Positions 26,348-34,888 of a stretch of 64,000 nt of DNA are shown here, in pieces. Below the pieces are notes generated by a model. That model was not told where the DNA came from. It saw only the letters and a program-made list of their open reading frames with translations, and did no database searches. The DNA comes from Deltaproteobacteria bacterium ADurb.Bin207 (GTDB lineage Bacteria; Myxococcota_A; Polyangia; Polyangiales; Polyangiaceae), in assembly GCA_002070115.1 (NCBI GenBank), contig MWCO01000011.1, positions 60,264 through 124,263 on the forward strand. The letters are read 5' to 3'. The position numbers and the translations under genes are program-made. Each line of letters starts with the position of its first letter. The stretch's first letter is position 1.

Positions 26348-27482
26348 ATGTCAGCCGAAATACGTGAGAAACTCGCGGACCTCCAACGGCGCTTTCAAGT
26401 GCTAAGGAGGCATCTTTGACGCCCCGAAGCTATCCGAGGAGCTGAACAAGCTCAATATGCAAGCCGGTTCGGCCGGGTTCTGGGATGACCAGGACAAAGC
26501 CCAAAAAGTCCTGCGTCGTCGCGCCGCAGTCGAGCAACAGCTCGAGTTGATGGAAAGTTTGACGCGTCAATTGCGAGACGCGGAGGATTATTTCGAGCTT
26601 GCGGAAGAAGAAAACGATGCGGAGGCATTGAAAGACGCCGAACAACAAGTCAACGACGTTGAAGTAGCCGTACGTCGGGCGGAATTGCGTCGCATGCTTT
26701 CCGGGCCGGTGGATCATGCCGACGCTATCGTATCGATCCATCCGGGCACGGGAGGAACGGACGCCAAGGATTGGGCGGAGATGCTGCTTCGCATGTACTT
26801 GCGATGGGCCGAACGTCGTGGATTCAAGACCGAACTCATCGATCGGCAGGAAGGGGATGAGGCAGGAATCGATTCGGCCGCGTTCACCCTGCAAGGTGAG
26901 AATGCGTTTGGGTACATGCGTTCGGAAATCGGTGTGCATCGCCTGGTGCGCATCAGTCCCTTTGATGCCAACGCGCGACGACAAACCTCCTTTGCGGCGG
27001 TGGAAGTGACGCCGGATATCGAAGACGAGATTCAGATCGATGTGCGGGACGAGGATCTGGAGATCACGACCATGCGTGCGGGAGGCAAGGGTGGTCAAAA
27101 CGTCAACAAGGTCGAAACGGCGGTGCGACTGAAGCATCTCCCCACGAATATCGTCATCGTCTGCCGAGCCGAACGGAGCCAACACCAGAACCGTCGCATG
27201 GCGCTCAAAATGCTCAAGGCCAAGCTTTTCAACATGGAGATGACGAAGCGGGAAGAGCAAGCGGCGGCCGCGGCGGCAGCGAAAAGTCAAATTGCCTGGG
27301 GCAATCAAATCCGTTCTTATGTGTTGCAGCCCTATCGTCTGGTGAAAGACTTACGAACGGAATTCGAAACCGGCAATGTCGACGCGGTATTGGATGGTGA
27401 TTTGGACGATCTCATCGAGGCATTTTTGCTCAAGGCGGCGGGAGACACCTTCAAAAAAGGAAGCCAGAGCGTCCAGGAATGA
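26348..27482 (+). CDS. prfB: Peptide chain release factor 2 with programmed +1 frameshift
   Basis: RF2 releases peptides at UGA and UAA. A 23-codon first frame ([12 protein letters not shown]...) ends in CTT TGA at 26414-26419, preceded by the internal Shine-Dalgarno AGGAGG. Slipping +1 at CTT gives GAC in the second frame (26418 onward), which runs to 27482, about 377 residues in total. The second frame holds the recognition motif SPF ([13 protein letters not shown]) and the catalytic GGQ loop ([16 protein letters not shown]). The stop is TGA followed by C, the autoregulatory context of bacterial prfB. The gene must be annotated as joined; starting at the later ATG at 26457 would lose the N-terminus. 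Confidence 0.96.
26405..26420 (+). promoter_or_regulatory. prfB recoding signal (internal SD, CTT slip, TGA-C)
   Basis: AGGAGG (26405-26410), a three-base spacer (CAT) and CTTTGAC form the conserved +1 frameshift cassette. Low RF2 lets the ribosome slip at CTT and read on. Confidence 0.95.
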
Positions 27483-27528
27483 CGTAATTCGCCCGTTGGC
27501 TCGTCGAACGACGAGCACGCGGTTCATC

Positions 27529-28710
27529 ATGGGACAGCGACTCTTCGCATGGATGGCGATCGTCATGGGTCTGACGGCCCATGCGGTGCTTGTGGGAACG
27601 TGGTGGGAAACCAAGGAAGCGCAAGCGGCCAAAGTTCGGAAAAGACCACGAATTCGTCCGGTGCAGCGGCGGGCTGCCACGGCTCGCCCCACGCCATTGC
27701 CTCCCATCGAACGCACGAAGCTTCATGAATCCTGTCCACCGGAGATGGTGAATGTGGCGAGGCGGTTTTGCATCGACCGTTGGGAAGCGGGGGTCGTGGA
27801 TGCCCAATCGGGCAAGCCGGCTTCGCCCTATTATCCGCCGCACTCGCGGTTGGCCGAAAGGATGCAACAGCAGTGGGTGCAAGCATTTCGAGAAGAATTA
27901 TCCGAGGCGCGCCAATGGATAGAGGAAGCGGGACTCACGCCTCCTTTGGCGTTGGGCGTATGGGGAGCGGACCCTTCCCAATGGCTCGATGCGGGCATCG
28001 CAACGGCTGACGCGCAAGCCGACGCCACACCGTGGCTCGTTCCTTCCCCCGAGGCGCCGCATGGTTGGGTGATGTTGGGCGATGGGGGTGATGCGGGTCG
28101 GCCTCGGCCCGTGATGCTGCTCCCACCGTTATACCCTTGGCAGCGAGAAGAAACGTTTCGACCGCAAGCAGTATCCAAATACGATAATATTCCCCAAGGC
28201 TATGTACCTGGATTCGTAGCGAATGAGGCTTGTCGTCGAGCAGGGAAAAGACTGTGTCGTGAAGAGGAATGGGTGTTTGCCTGCAAGGGAGAAAAGCAAA
28301 ATAAATATCCCTATGGGGATAACTACAGACAAGGCCAATGCAACGTGTTTCGGGAAGATCATCCCGCGCGAATCCTTCATGGCAATTGGTCCGTGGGATT
28401 GAGCGACCCGCGCCTCAACCTGATCGAAACACCGGCGGGCCCGTTGTTGCGTCGCACGGGCACCACTTCCACGTGCAAAAGCGTGTGGGGCCAGGACGCC
28501 ATTTTCGACATGGTGGGCAATCTCGATGAATGGGTCGACGATCCGGGGGGTGTGTTTGTGGGAGGCTTTTTTTCACGTAGCACCCGCAACGGCTGTGAGG
28601 CGAGGGTGGCATCCCATCCGCCGGCATACTTCGACTACTCCACGGGATTTCGCTGTTGTGCGGATCTGCTGGGGGCGGCTGCCGCGGGGGTTCAGGATGG
28701 AAGACCTTGA
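27529..28710 (+). CDS. Formylglycine-generating-enzyme (SUMF1) fold protein, membrane anchored
   Basis: The protein has 393 residues. An N-terminal hydrophobic segment (LFAWMAIVMGLTAHAVLVGTW) acts as a signal or anchor, and a basic Arg/Pro stretch follows. The FGE-sulfatase fold is recognised by VNVARRFCIDRWE, GYVPGFVANEACRRAGKRLCREEEWVFACKGEKQNKYPYGD (split by loops), MVGNLDEWVDD and the final GFRCC. A roughly 120-residue insert after the first motif is unusual. True FGEs modify a sulfatase Cys; many bacterial relatives are non-catalytic binding proteins, and the pair of late Cys here does not decide it. It follows prfB by 46 bases on the same strand. Confidence 0.8.
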   Translation: MGQRLFAWMAIVMGLTAHAVLVGTWWETKEAQAAKVRKRPRIRPVQRRAATARPTPLPPIERTKLHESCPPEMVNVARRFCIDRWEAGVVDAQSGKPASPYYPPHSRLAERMQQQWVQAFREELSEARQWIEEAGLTPPLALGVWGADPSQWLDAGIATADAQADATPWLVPSPEAPHGWVMLGDGGDAGRPRPVMLLPPLYPWQREETFRPQAVSKYDNIPQGYVPGFVANEACRRAGKRLCREEEWVFACKGEKQNKYPYGDNYRQGQCNVFREDHPARILHGNWSVGLSDPRLNLIETPAGPLLRRTGTTSTCKSVWGQDAIFDMVGNLDEWVDDPGGVFVGGFFSRSTRNGCEARVASHPPAYFDYSTGFRCCADLLGAAAAGVQDGRP

Positions 28711-28818
28711 CGGCGAGCGCGGTGCGAGGTAGTTCGAGCGACCGTTCTTTGAAAATATCGAGCCTGGGAAAGGCCGGCTCCGCGGGTTTCGGCCACACGA
28801 TGTGGATGAACCCATGAG

Positions 28819-28903
28819 GGAGGAGTGGCCGAGTGGTCGAAGGCAGCGGTTTTGAAAACCGCCGTACCGCAAGGTACCGGGGGTTCGAATCCCTTCTCCT
28901 CCG
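28819..28903 (+). tRNA. tRNA-Ser (TGA)
   Basis: The gene is an 85-base class II tRNA. The acceptor GGAGGAG pairs with CTCCTCC, the anticodon loop is TTTGAAA giving TGA, and the long variable arm is TACCGCAAGGTA. The T-loop is GTTCGAATC and the discriminator is G. CCA is not encoded. Confidence 0.96.
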
Positions 28904-28954
28904 CTGCCGTGAGGCCAGCGCATCGCGATACGGACAGTACCCAGGCCGGTTACG

Positions 28955-29042
28955 GGAGAGGTGACCGAGTGGCCGAAGGTATCCGCTTGCTAAGCGGACG
29001 TAGGTCAAAAGCCTACCGTGGGTTCGAATCCCACCCTCTCCG
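28955..29042 (+). tRNA. tRNA-Ser (GCT)
   Basis: The gene is an 88-base class II tRNA. The acceptor GGAGAGG pairs with CCTCTCC, the anticodon loop is TTGCTAA giving GCT, and the long variable arm is GTAGGTCAAAAGCCTAC. The discriminator is G. It lies 51 bases after the other tRNA-Ser, probably in the same transcript. Confidence 0.96.
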
Positions 29043-29064
29043 CTGTGGGGCGAAAGCAAAGGGC

Positions 29065-29115
29065 AACGCGCCGGATAGACACCGGATCAGCGTTCCGTTG
29101 GTTTTGTATTTTCTC
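29065..29115 (+). terminator. Possible terminator after the tRNA-Ser pair
   Basis: AACGC and GCGTT arms enclose a CCGG...CCGG inner stem, and a T-rich tract (GGTTTTGTATTTTCTC) follows. The stem is interrupted, so it is weaker than the tRNA-Lys terminator, but position fits the end of the tRNA-Ser transcript. Confidence 0.45.
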
Positions 29116-29740
29116 TAATTAATTCATTGTGTTGCCGTTGTAGCGCCAAGGCGTGAGCCAATCGCTCCGACGATACCAATCCGTGCTGAACGAAGTACTG
29201 GCCCACAGGCGGCTGCAATCGAGTCTGCCGTTCGACAAGCCGTGACAACGTGCTTGCGTCCACCAACCCAAGACGTAACGCGCATCGTCCCCACCGTTCC
29301 TTGGAGCGTTGATGCTCGACGATGCGAAGGAGTTGTTGCCGTGTGAGCGCGCCGGATTGCACGGCCAATTCGCCAATGCGGATCCTATGTTTTGCTTGCC
29401 AGCGCAAGGCGTGCTGCACTGACTCCCACGAAATCCAGCCCAGATGATACAAAAACTGGGCCAGCGCCAAGGGCCGAGCCGGAAGTGCCCGCACGTTGCC
29501 GTCTTGGATAGACGCCCTCCTCGACTGAAGAATCGATGACCCGCAGGCTCCAAGCAGCACCTCGTAGGCCTTCGTCACGCGCAAAAACTGGGGTGTGGCA
29601 CCCGCTCCCGCCACATCAGGATGAATCTCGAGCACGCGACGTCGGTACGCGCGACGCACAGCAGTTTCATTCAAGACCGCTGGATGAATCGATGGTCCGA
29701 ACAAGGTCTTCCAGGCGTGCTGCAGTTCCACGTCGTGCAT
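29087..29740 (-). CDS. J-domain protein with four MshEN-like motifs
   Basis: The protein has 217 residues. Residues about 5-65 form a J domain with the essential HPD at 40-42 (RRVLEIHPDV) and helix ITKAYEVLLG-like text (VTKAYEVLL), so it should stimulate an Hsp70. A short basic linker is followed by four tandem 24-residue units at 92-115, 121-144, 149-172 and 178-201. Each has a Gly at position 10 and a Gln at position 24. The two central units open RIGEL and RWGRC, matching the R-x-G...G...L...Q pattern of MshEN domains that bind cyclic-di-GMP; the outer two lack the Arg. ATG 29740 is preferred to a TTG 13 codons upstream. It converges on the tRNA-Ser genes. Confidence 0.82.
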   Translation of the reverse strand: MHDVELQHAWKTLFGPSIHPAVLNETAVRRAYRRRVLEIHPDVAGAGATPQFLRVTKAYEVLLGACGSSILQSRRASIQDGNVRALPARPLALAQFLYHLGWISWESVQHALRWQAKHRIRIGELAVQSGALTRQQLLRIVEHQRSKERWGRCALRLGLVDASTLSRLVERQTRLQPPVGQYFVQHGLVSSERLAHALALQRQHNELIRENTKPTER

Positions 29741-29886
29741 GTGTCCCTGGCTGTATCGAAATCCTCGAAAGGTGGGCAAGTTTACGCAAATCCAAGGACC
29801 ATCGGGCGGAGCGGAAATGCGTCTAGGCGACGATGAAATCCTGAGACAGGATAAGCGGCATCCACGGTTCGGCAGACGGTGTGGAT

Positions 29887-31092
29887 ATGCGAATCACCAT
29901 GAAGCGCAACAGGCCAACGGTCGCGATTGTCGGTGCTGGACCCGCGGGGTCCGCGGCGGCTTTTGTTACCGCATCGCATGGATTGCGTACGATCCTCATC
30001 GACCGGGCGCGGCATCCTCGCGAGAAAGTCTGCGGGGAAGGATGCACGCCCCGAGCTGTTCGGAACCTTGAACGCATGGGTTTGGACCTGACGCTCCAAG
30101 GTGTTTCCGTCACGCACACGCATCTCATTTCTCCTGGGGGAATCGAATTGTTCACCCAACTTCCCCCTGGCATTCATGGCGGCCAGGCGCTCGTCATCCC
30201 TCGAACCATCCTTGATGAACGCCTCACGCAACGTGCCGTTCGCGCGGGAGCCGACCTTCGACAGGACCTTCGCGTCGACCAAGTCACCGTGTCTTCTTCC
30301 TGCGCTCGTCTGCACCTGCACGACGGGTCTACGTTGGACGCCGATGTCGTGATTGGATGTGATGGGATGCCTTCGGTCGTTCGGCGCTCTTTGGGGGGCG
30401 AACCGTTTCGGCAAGCGCAAACGGCAAGCGCGGTGCGAGCGATTTACGAAGATGTGGTTTGGGATCGAGAGCGCGCGTTGGTCTTGGTGTGGGATAAGGC
30501 GGTGCTCCCCGCGTATGGTTGGATATTTCCTTTGCCGGAAGGCAGGGCCAACGTGGGCATTGGAATGCGAATGGATCAACTTCAGGCGAAGGAAGCCAAC
30601 CTACGCCGGATACTCGAAACCTTCTTACAATTGCCACGGATACGAAGTCTGTTGGCAAAAGCCCGCCCGGTGGGGCGGGTCAAAGGTCATCCTCTGCCTA
30701 TGACTTGTTCGCCCACGGATTTCGTTTTCGATCGTGGGTTGCTGGCAGGCGACGCCGCAGGATTCGTCAATCCATTGACGGGCGAAGGAATCGAATACGC
30801 CTTGGAGTCCGGAGAACTTGCCGGACGTGTGGTGGTTCAAGCCGCCCAGCTCGGAAATTTCGATCGTCGTTCGTTGATGCTTTACTCGTGGGCGTGCGCG
30901 GACCAATTCCTACCCATCCTGCGGCTCAACGGCTGGTTGAGGCATGTGTTCGCGGTGCCATGGTTATTGGACAGGCTTTTTCGAGCGTCCTTGCGTTCGG
31001 AACGACTGCGGGAGGATATCGCTCGGATTGCTCTTGGCGGCGAGGGCGCTCGATTTTCCGGTCGAATGCTGCGGGGGGCGTTATTCGGATAA
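29887..31092 (+). CDS. Geranylgeranyl reductase-family FAD oxidoreductase
   Basis: The protein has about 401 residues. The FAD-binding N-terminus is VAIVGAGPAGSAAAFVTASHGLRTILIDR, followed by REKVCGEGCTPRAVRNLERMG, the family's conserved Cys-containing loop. The second FAD motif is GLLAGDAAGFVNPLTGEGIEYALESGELAG. In this family such enzymes reduce isoprenoid chains of chlorophyll, archaeal lipids or menaquinone, or act as tailoring hydroxylases; the substrate cannot be chosen here. It is divergent from the J-protein gene, with about 145 bases between starts. Confidence 0.88.
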   Translation: MRITMKRNRPTVAIVGAGPAGSAAAFVTASHGLRTILIDRARHPREKVCGEGCTPRAVRNLERMGLDLTLQGVSVTHTHLISPGGIELFTQLPPGIHGGQALVIPRTILDERLTQRAVRAGADLRQDLRVDQVTVSSSCARLHLHDGSTLDADVVIGCDGMPSVVRRSLGGEPFRQAQTASAVRAIYEDVVWDRERALVLVWDKAVLPAYGWIFPLPEGRANVGIGMRMDQLQAKEANLRRILETFLQLPRIRSLLAKARPVGRVKGHPLPMTCSPTDFVFDRGLLAGDAAGFVNPLTGEGIEYALESGELAGRVVVQAAQLGNFDRRSLMLYSWACADQFLPILRLNGWLRHVFAVPWLLDRLFRASLRSERLREDIARIALGGEGARFSGRMLRGALFG

Positions 31093-31269
31093 GCGATCGC
31101 CAGGTTCGCACCTCAAAAATACGTTACGCTCCCTTCTCTTGGGCATTGAACCATCGGTACAAAATTCCAAGCGGAAAATGCCGCTTGCAGACCATCGATG
31201 CGCTTCATCATCGGTGGTATAGCAGGATGGCTCGGGGGCTCGTTTTCCCTCAGCCGCGCTGGATCGACC

Positions 31270-32946
31270 ATGTCCTACAGCTTCGTCGTTTCCTCTGGTC
31301 CACGGGCCGGCTTGCGTCTGCCTCTGCCCAACCAACAAGCCGTCATTCTCGGTCGCGCCGCGGATGTCGACTTACTACTACCCCAAGAAGATCGGTTCGT
31401 GTCACGGCATCATGCACGGGTAGAAGTGCAGGCAGATGGTGTTTACTTGCACGATCTAGCAGGGAGAAAAACAACATCGGTCAATGGAATGCCCGTACGC
31501 TGGGCGCGTCTTGCTCCAGGCAATGTGGTACGTCTCGGCAATACCTTGCTTCGACTCGTTTACGATGGCGCGCAGGAGCAAGGGAGCGAAACCGTCATCC
31601 AGCCCGAAATATCGAGGCAACCGGTTCTTTCGCCAGCTTCATCGTTGACCCCACCGCGGGGTATTTCGACGACAACGTGGGAATCGAAGGCGGACGTATT
31701 GTCATGCGATCGCTGTGGAGCGGCTGGCTCGGCTCCTCCGTCGCCGGACTTATGGGATGCCGCGTACTTATGCCCGGATTGTCGACAGCAGAGGCGAAAG
31801 CTGCCTTCGGATTTGCCCAATCGCATCGGTCGTTTTCAGGTGCTTGGCAAAATCTATCAGGGAGGCACCGGTATTCTTCTCGAAGCCGTTTCCGAGGATG
31901 GCATCCACGTTGTCATCAAAATGCTTCGAGGAACCAACGTGGCGAAAAAAGCGATGGACCGCTTCGTGCGCGAACAGCGTATCGCTACCGTATTACGTCA
32001 TCCCAATATCGTCCGTTGCTACGAGGTGGGAGCGCACGAAAACCATCCTTATCTGGTTTCGGAGTATGTCAGTGGGGGAAGCGCCTTGGACATCGCGGGG
32101 CGTGAGCAACCCGTGCAAGACGTGCTCTGGCTCGGAGCCGATTTGTTCCGCGCTCTTGGGTACGCCCACGATCTTGGTATCGTGCATCGCGACGTATCTC
32201 CTTCCAACGTATTGCTGACGGGCCCCGATATGGGCGCGGGAGTGCGTGCGAAGCTCGCGGACTTCGGCCTTGCCAAGAGTCGTATCGACTTGAATCCAAT
32301 GGATATTACGGTTGCGGGAGAAGCGGGGGGTTCGACCTTGACGATGGGACCCGAGCAAGTGCGTAACTTCATCCAAATGACGCCCTCCGCCGATATTTAC
32401 TCAGCGGCGGCCACGGTGTTCTGGATGCTCACCCGCGACACCCCGCTGGTTCTTCCGTGTCCGTTGCAAGATGCACCGATGCATGTTCGCAAAGAAGCAA
32501 TCCTTCATCCGGATCGTCGTTCCCTCGCACGCCTTCGCCCAGATGTACCCAAACCGGTAGTCGAACTCATCGACAGCCTCGTTGCCCATTCCTCGACGGC
32601 GCGAGAACAATTGTCCGCCAAACAAATCGCCGAGTCTCTCGGGCAGCTCGCCGAAACCGTAGCTCGGGCACAAATCGTCATGACACCGGATGTTCCCGAC
32701 AGCACACGACGCGCCATCCATCGCGCCGATATTCCGCCCGACCGCTTCTCCCTGGCGCTTTCGACTCTCGAGTATTTCGTCCATCTACTGGATCGTCATG
32801 TGGAAATGGCGGCGGCCGACGTTCGCGCGGCCATCGATTCCCAAGACCCCGATCGCATCAACCGCGCCCTCGAGCGTCATCAACGTCTTCAACAAGACGT
32901 GGATGACGGCTTGGCGCGATGGGAAGAGTTGGTGAACCTGTCCTAG
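31270..32946 (+). CDS. FHA domain, zinc ribbon and Ser/Thr kinase fusion
   Basis: The protein has about 558 residues. Residues about 1-95 form an FHA phosphothreonine-binding domain (VILGRAADVDLLLPQEDRFVSRHHARV, then TSVNG). A four-Cys zinc ribbon follows (CDRCGAAG...CPDC). The kinase then has YQGGTGILLEAV, VVIKMLRG, catalytic loop HRDVSPSNVLL and LADFGLAKS, all with intact key residues. A helical region of about 130 residues ends the protein. No membrane helix is seen, so it is cytoplasmic. The start at MSYSFVVSSG begins the FHA fold; an in-frame ATG 24 codons upstream is possible. It is 162 bases upstream of the SctQ-like gene on the same strand. Confidence 0.9.
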   Translation: MSYSFVVSSGPRAGLRLPLPNQQAVILGRAADVDLLLPQEDRFVSRHHARVEVQADGVYLHDLAGRKTTSVNGMPVRWARLAPGNVVRLGNTLLRLVYDGAQEQGSETVIQPEISRQPVLSPASSLTPPRGISTTTWESKADVLSCDRCGAAGSAPPSPDLWDAAYLCPDCRQQRRKLPSDLPNRIGRFQVLGKIYQGGTGILLEAVSEDGIHVVIKMLRGTNVAKKAMDRFVREQRIATVLRHPNIVRCYEVGAHENHPYLVSEYVSGGSALDIAGREQPVQDVLWLGADLFRALGYAHDLGIVHRDVSPSNVLLTGPDMGAGVRAKLADFGLAKSRIDLNPMDITVAGEAGGSTLTMGPEQVRNFIQMTPSADIYSAAATVFWMLTRDTPLVLPCPLQDAPMHVRKEAILHPDRRSLARLRPDVPKPVVELIDSLVAHSSTAREQLSAKQIAESLGQLAETVARAQIVMTPDVPDSTRRAIHRADIPPDRFSLALSTLEYFVHLLDRHVEMAAADVRAAIDSQDPDRINRALERHQRLQQDVDDGLARWEELVNLS

Positions 32947-33108
32947 GTCGACACGGTTTTTCCCACATCTGCATGCAGGCGCGTTCATGGGATGGGAAAC
33001 AACCCTTCTCCACAACCAACAATCAGTGCTCGAAACCATGCCAACAACCCAGACAGGATTTGTACCGGGGCTCTGTACGAACGCTTCAAAACTGACGACA
33101 ATCAAGGA

Positions 33109-34242
33109 ATGATTCGCCTCTCTGCCTACCCGTGGCATTCGCTCGATCGAGTGCCTCGCGATGGGTTGCGGCTGGTTCGCGATGGGCGAATTGCCCTTGG
33201 TACAACCGGGTTGATGCAAGCGTTGGAGAAAGCAGCAGAAGACTACCTTGCTCCAGACCCGGTTCGAATCACCGTGCAAGGAACGCGGCACGGACCCATC
33301 GCCCCATCTGTGATCACGGAAAACGTGATCTGCCTTTTCGCCAATCCACCGCAAACCCTAATCGCATTGGTGGTCGTCGAGCCGGAGCTTGCCCATCGCA
33401 TCGTATCCACCGTGTTGATGCGTCCCATCTTGTGGATCAATCGCTCACAACCCATTCCATCGATGCTCCATGCGGCATTTGGTGCTTTCGTTCTTTCGTG
33501 TCTTCGGACGGCAGCGGCTGACGTTGGGTTTCAGCTCTTATCTGTCGGTCCTTCGGCACAAGCGAGTTTCGCCGCGCTCCATCAACCTTTTGGAATCCTT
33601 GATACGACGGTAACCTTGGCTCGGGCAGCTTATGGCGCTTCGGTGTGGTGGCATACGAAAGCGCGTCCCACGGCCGGCACGCTGCCGTTCGGTCGAAAGC
33701 AGCTTCTATCCATGGGTAACATTCCCTTGTCGCTCGAAATCGTTGCGGCGATGTCCACGATTTCGCGAGGACAATTGGCAAGTTTGGGTCGAGGGGATGC
33801 TTGGCTACCCGCCGATGGATGGACCGTGCGGTATCGCGAAGCACGGCTCGAAGGAGAAGTATTGTTGATGTCGCCCCATGCGACAATCGGTTGGAGTGGA
33901 CAATTACGACACGATGGCACAATCGAGCTTGGGGCAAGGAAGGTGCAAGAAATGAACGAACAGCAAGCAACCACCCCTTCTCCGAACTCACTGGATACGA
34001 TGGAAGCGCTTGCAGACGTTCCGGTGGTGGTTCGTGTGGAGGTTGGCACGCTCACCTTGACAGCACGAGAATGGGCGAGCGTTCAGCCGGGGGACGTAAT
34101 CACCACGGGACGAAGCCTTGGACAGCCAATCTGTCTTCGGGTCGGAGGAATCGAGGTTGCCCGGGGCGAATTGGTGGACGTAGAAGGAGAGCTTGGGGTA
34201 CGGATTCACGAACTTATGACTCCCAAGGATGGCGCGGCATGA
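33109..34242 (+). CDS. sctQ: SctQ-like type III secretion C-ring protein (two SpoA domains)
   Basis: The protein has about 377 residues. The C-terminal 75 residues (VPVVVRVEVGTLTLTAREW, GDVITTG, then IEVARGELVDVEGELGVRIHEL) are a typical SpoA/FliN surface-presentation domain. A second, weaker SpoA-like segment precedes it (IPLSLEIVAAMSTISRGQLASLGRGD). This two-SpoA order is that of SctQ/YscQ, the sorting-platform ring protein. No other secretion gene lies in the window, though the upstream FHA-kinase may be linked. The open frame reaches 32992, but the N-terminal 39 residues there look non-coding. A good internal start exists at 33952. The stop overlaps the next start by ATGA. Confidence 0.75.
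   Translation: MIRLSAYPWHSLDRVPRDGLRLVRDGRIALGTTGLMQALEKAAEDYLAPDPVRITVQGTRHGPIAPSVITENVICLFANPPQTLIALVVVEPELAHRIVSTVLMRPILWINRSQPIPSMLHAAFGAFVLSCLRTAAADVGFQLLSVGPSAQASFAALHQPFGILDTTVTLARAAYGASVWWHTKARPTAGTLPFGRKQLLSMGNIPLSLEIVAAMSTISRGQLASLGRGDAWLPADGWTVRYREARLEGEVLLMSPHATIGWSGQLRHDGTIELGARKVQEMNEQQATTPSPNSLDTMEALADVPVVVRVEVGTLTLTAREWASVQPGDVITTGRSLGQPICLRVGGIEVARGELVDVEGELGVRIHELMTPKDGAA
33936..33954 (+). promoter_or_regulatory. Internal Shine-Dalgarno and start inside sctQ
   Basis: AAGGAAGG (33936-33943) is followed after eight bases by an in-frame ATG (33952). Translation from there gives a 96-residue product containing only the second SpoA domain. This resembles the separate SctQ-C product known from Yersinia and Salmonella. 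Confidence 0.6.
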
Positions 34243-34835
34243 CGGAATTGCGACGGATATCGAGCTTTGCCTTGTTGGCAATCGTTTTGGCCGTGGGATG
34301 CGACAGACCCACGCCGTCGCCACAACCAGCGTCTTCGCAAGAACCAGTGGTGGGCGCCAGCACCTCCGCCATCGCCTCCGCGAGCGCTTCGGTATCGGCG
34401 TCTGCCACCGCATCGGTGCCCGCTGTCGTTGTCGATCCCGCCTCTGCCAAGAAGTGGTCCGGAACCTATGAGGCCAAACGCGTGGAGCTGGCCACACCAC
34501 CCAAAGTTACTGATTTTACATGGAAAAATGACGACGGTTCGAAAGCGGTCGGCAATGGACGGCTATCGATGATCGTAGCGGACGGCGTGGTGGGAGGTGA
34601 GGCAAGCGGTGCGCTGGGTTCTCAAGTGCTATCTGGTTTGCTCGATGGCACCCTGTTGCGATTGGAATTGATTCCGACCGATCCCACGGTGTCGTCGGCC
34701 ATGTCGGGAGGTGGTACAGGAGAACTCAAAGACGGTGTGATTTCGGGCACCATGCGAGTTGCCGGTCCCAAAGGGGTGGAGGTACGCGAGGTAACGTTCA
34801 AGCTGGAACCATCGGGCCAAAGCACAGCTCCGTAA
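34239..34835 (+). CDS. Ala/Ser-rich lipoprotein
   Basis: The protein has 198 residues. The signal MTELRRISSFALLAIVLAVGC has lipobox LAVGC. A long Ala/Ser low-complexity linker (SAIASASASVSASATAS) precedes a C-terminal domain of short beta strands (NGRLSMIVADGVVGGEASGALGSQVLSGLLDGTLLRLEL...GTMRVAGP). The beta segment has internal repetition and no known family. The ATG overlaps the sctQ stop by four bases, so it is translated with it. Confidence 0.8.
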   Translation: MTELRRISSFALLAIVLAVGCDRPTPSPQPASSQEPVVGASTSAIASASASVSASATASVPAVVVDPASAKKWSGTYEAKRVELATPPKVTDFTWKNDDGSKAVGNGRLSMIVADGVVGGEASGALGSQVLSGLLDGTLLRLELIPTDPTVSSAMSGGGTGELKDGVISGTMRVAGPKGVEVREVTFKLEPSGQSTAP

Positions 34836-34888
34836 TTTTGCCTTGTGAATAGGGCGCAACCAGGCGGTGGTTTGGGCCGAAAAGGGGT

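Noticed and set aside
30519..32105. 528-residue open frame on the plus strand
   Set aside because: It overlaps the flavoprotein and FHA-kinase genes in another frame and has an Arg/Ser-rich composition typical of a shadow frame.
33109..34242. Flagellar FliN/FliM protein
   Set aside because: FliN has one SpoA domain and FliM a CheC-like middle domain; two SpoA-like parts in this length fit SctQ better, and no flagellar genes are nearby.
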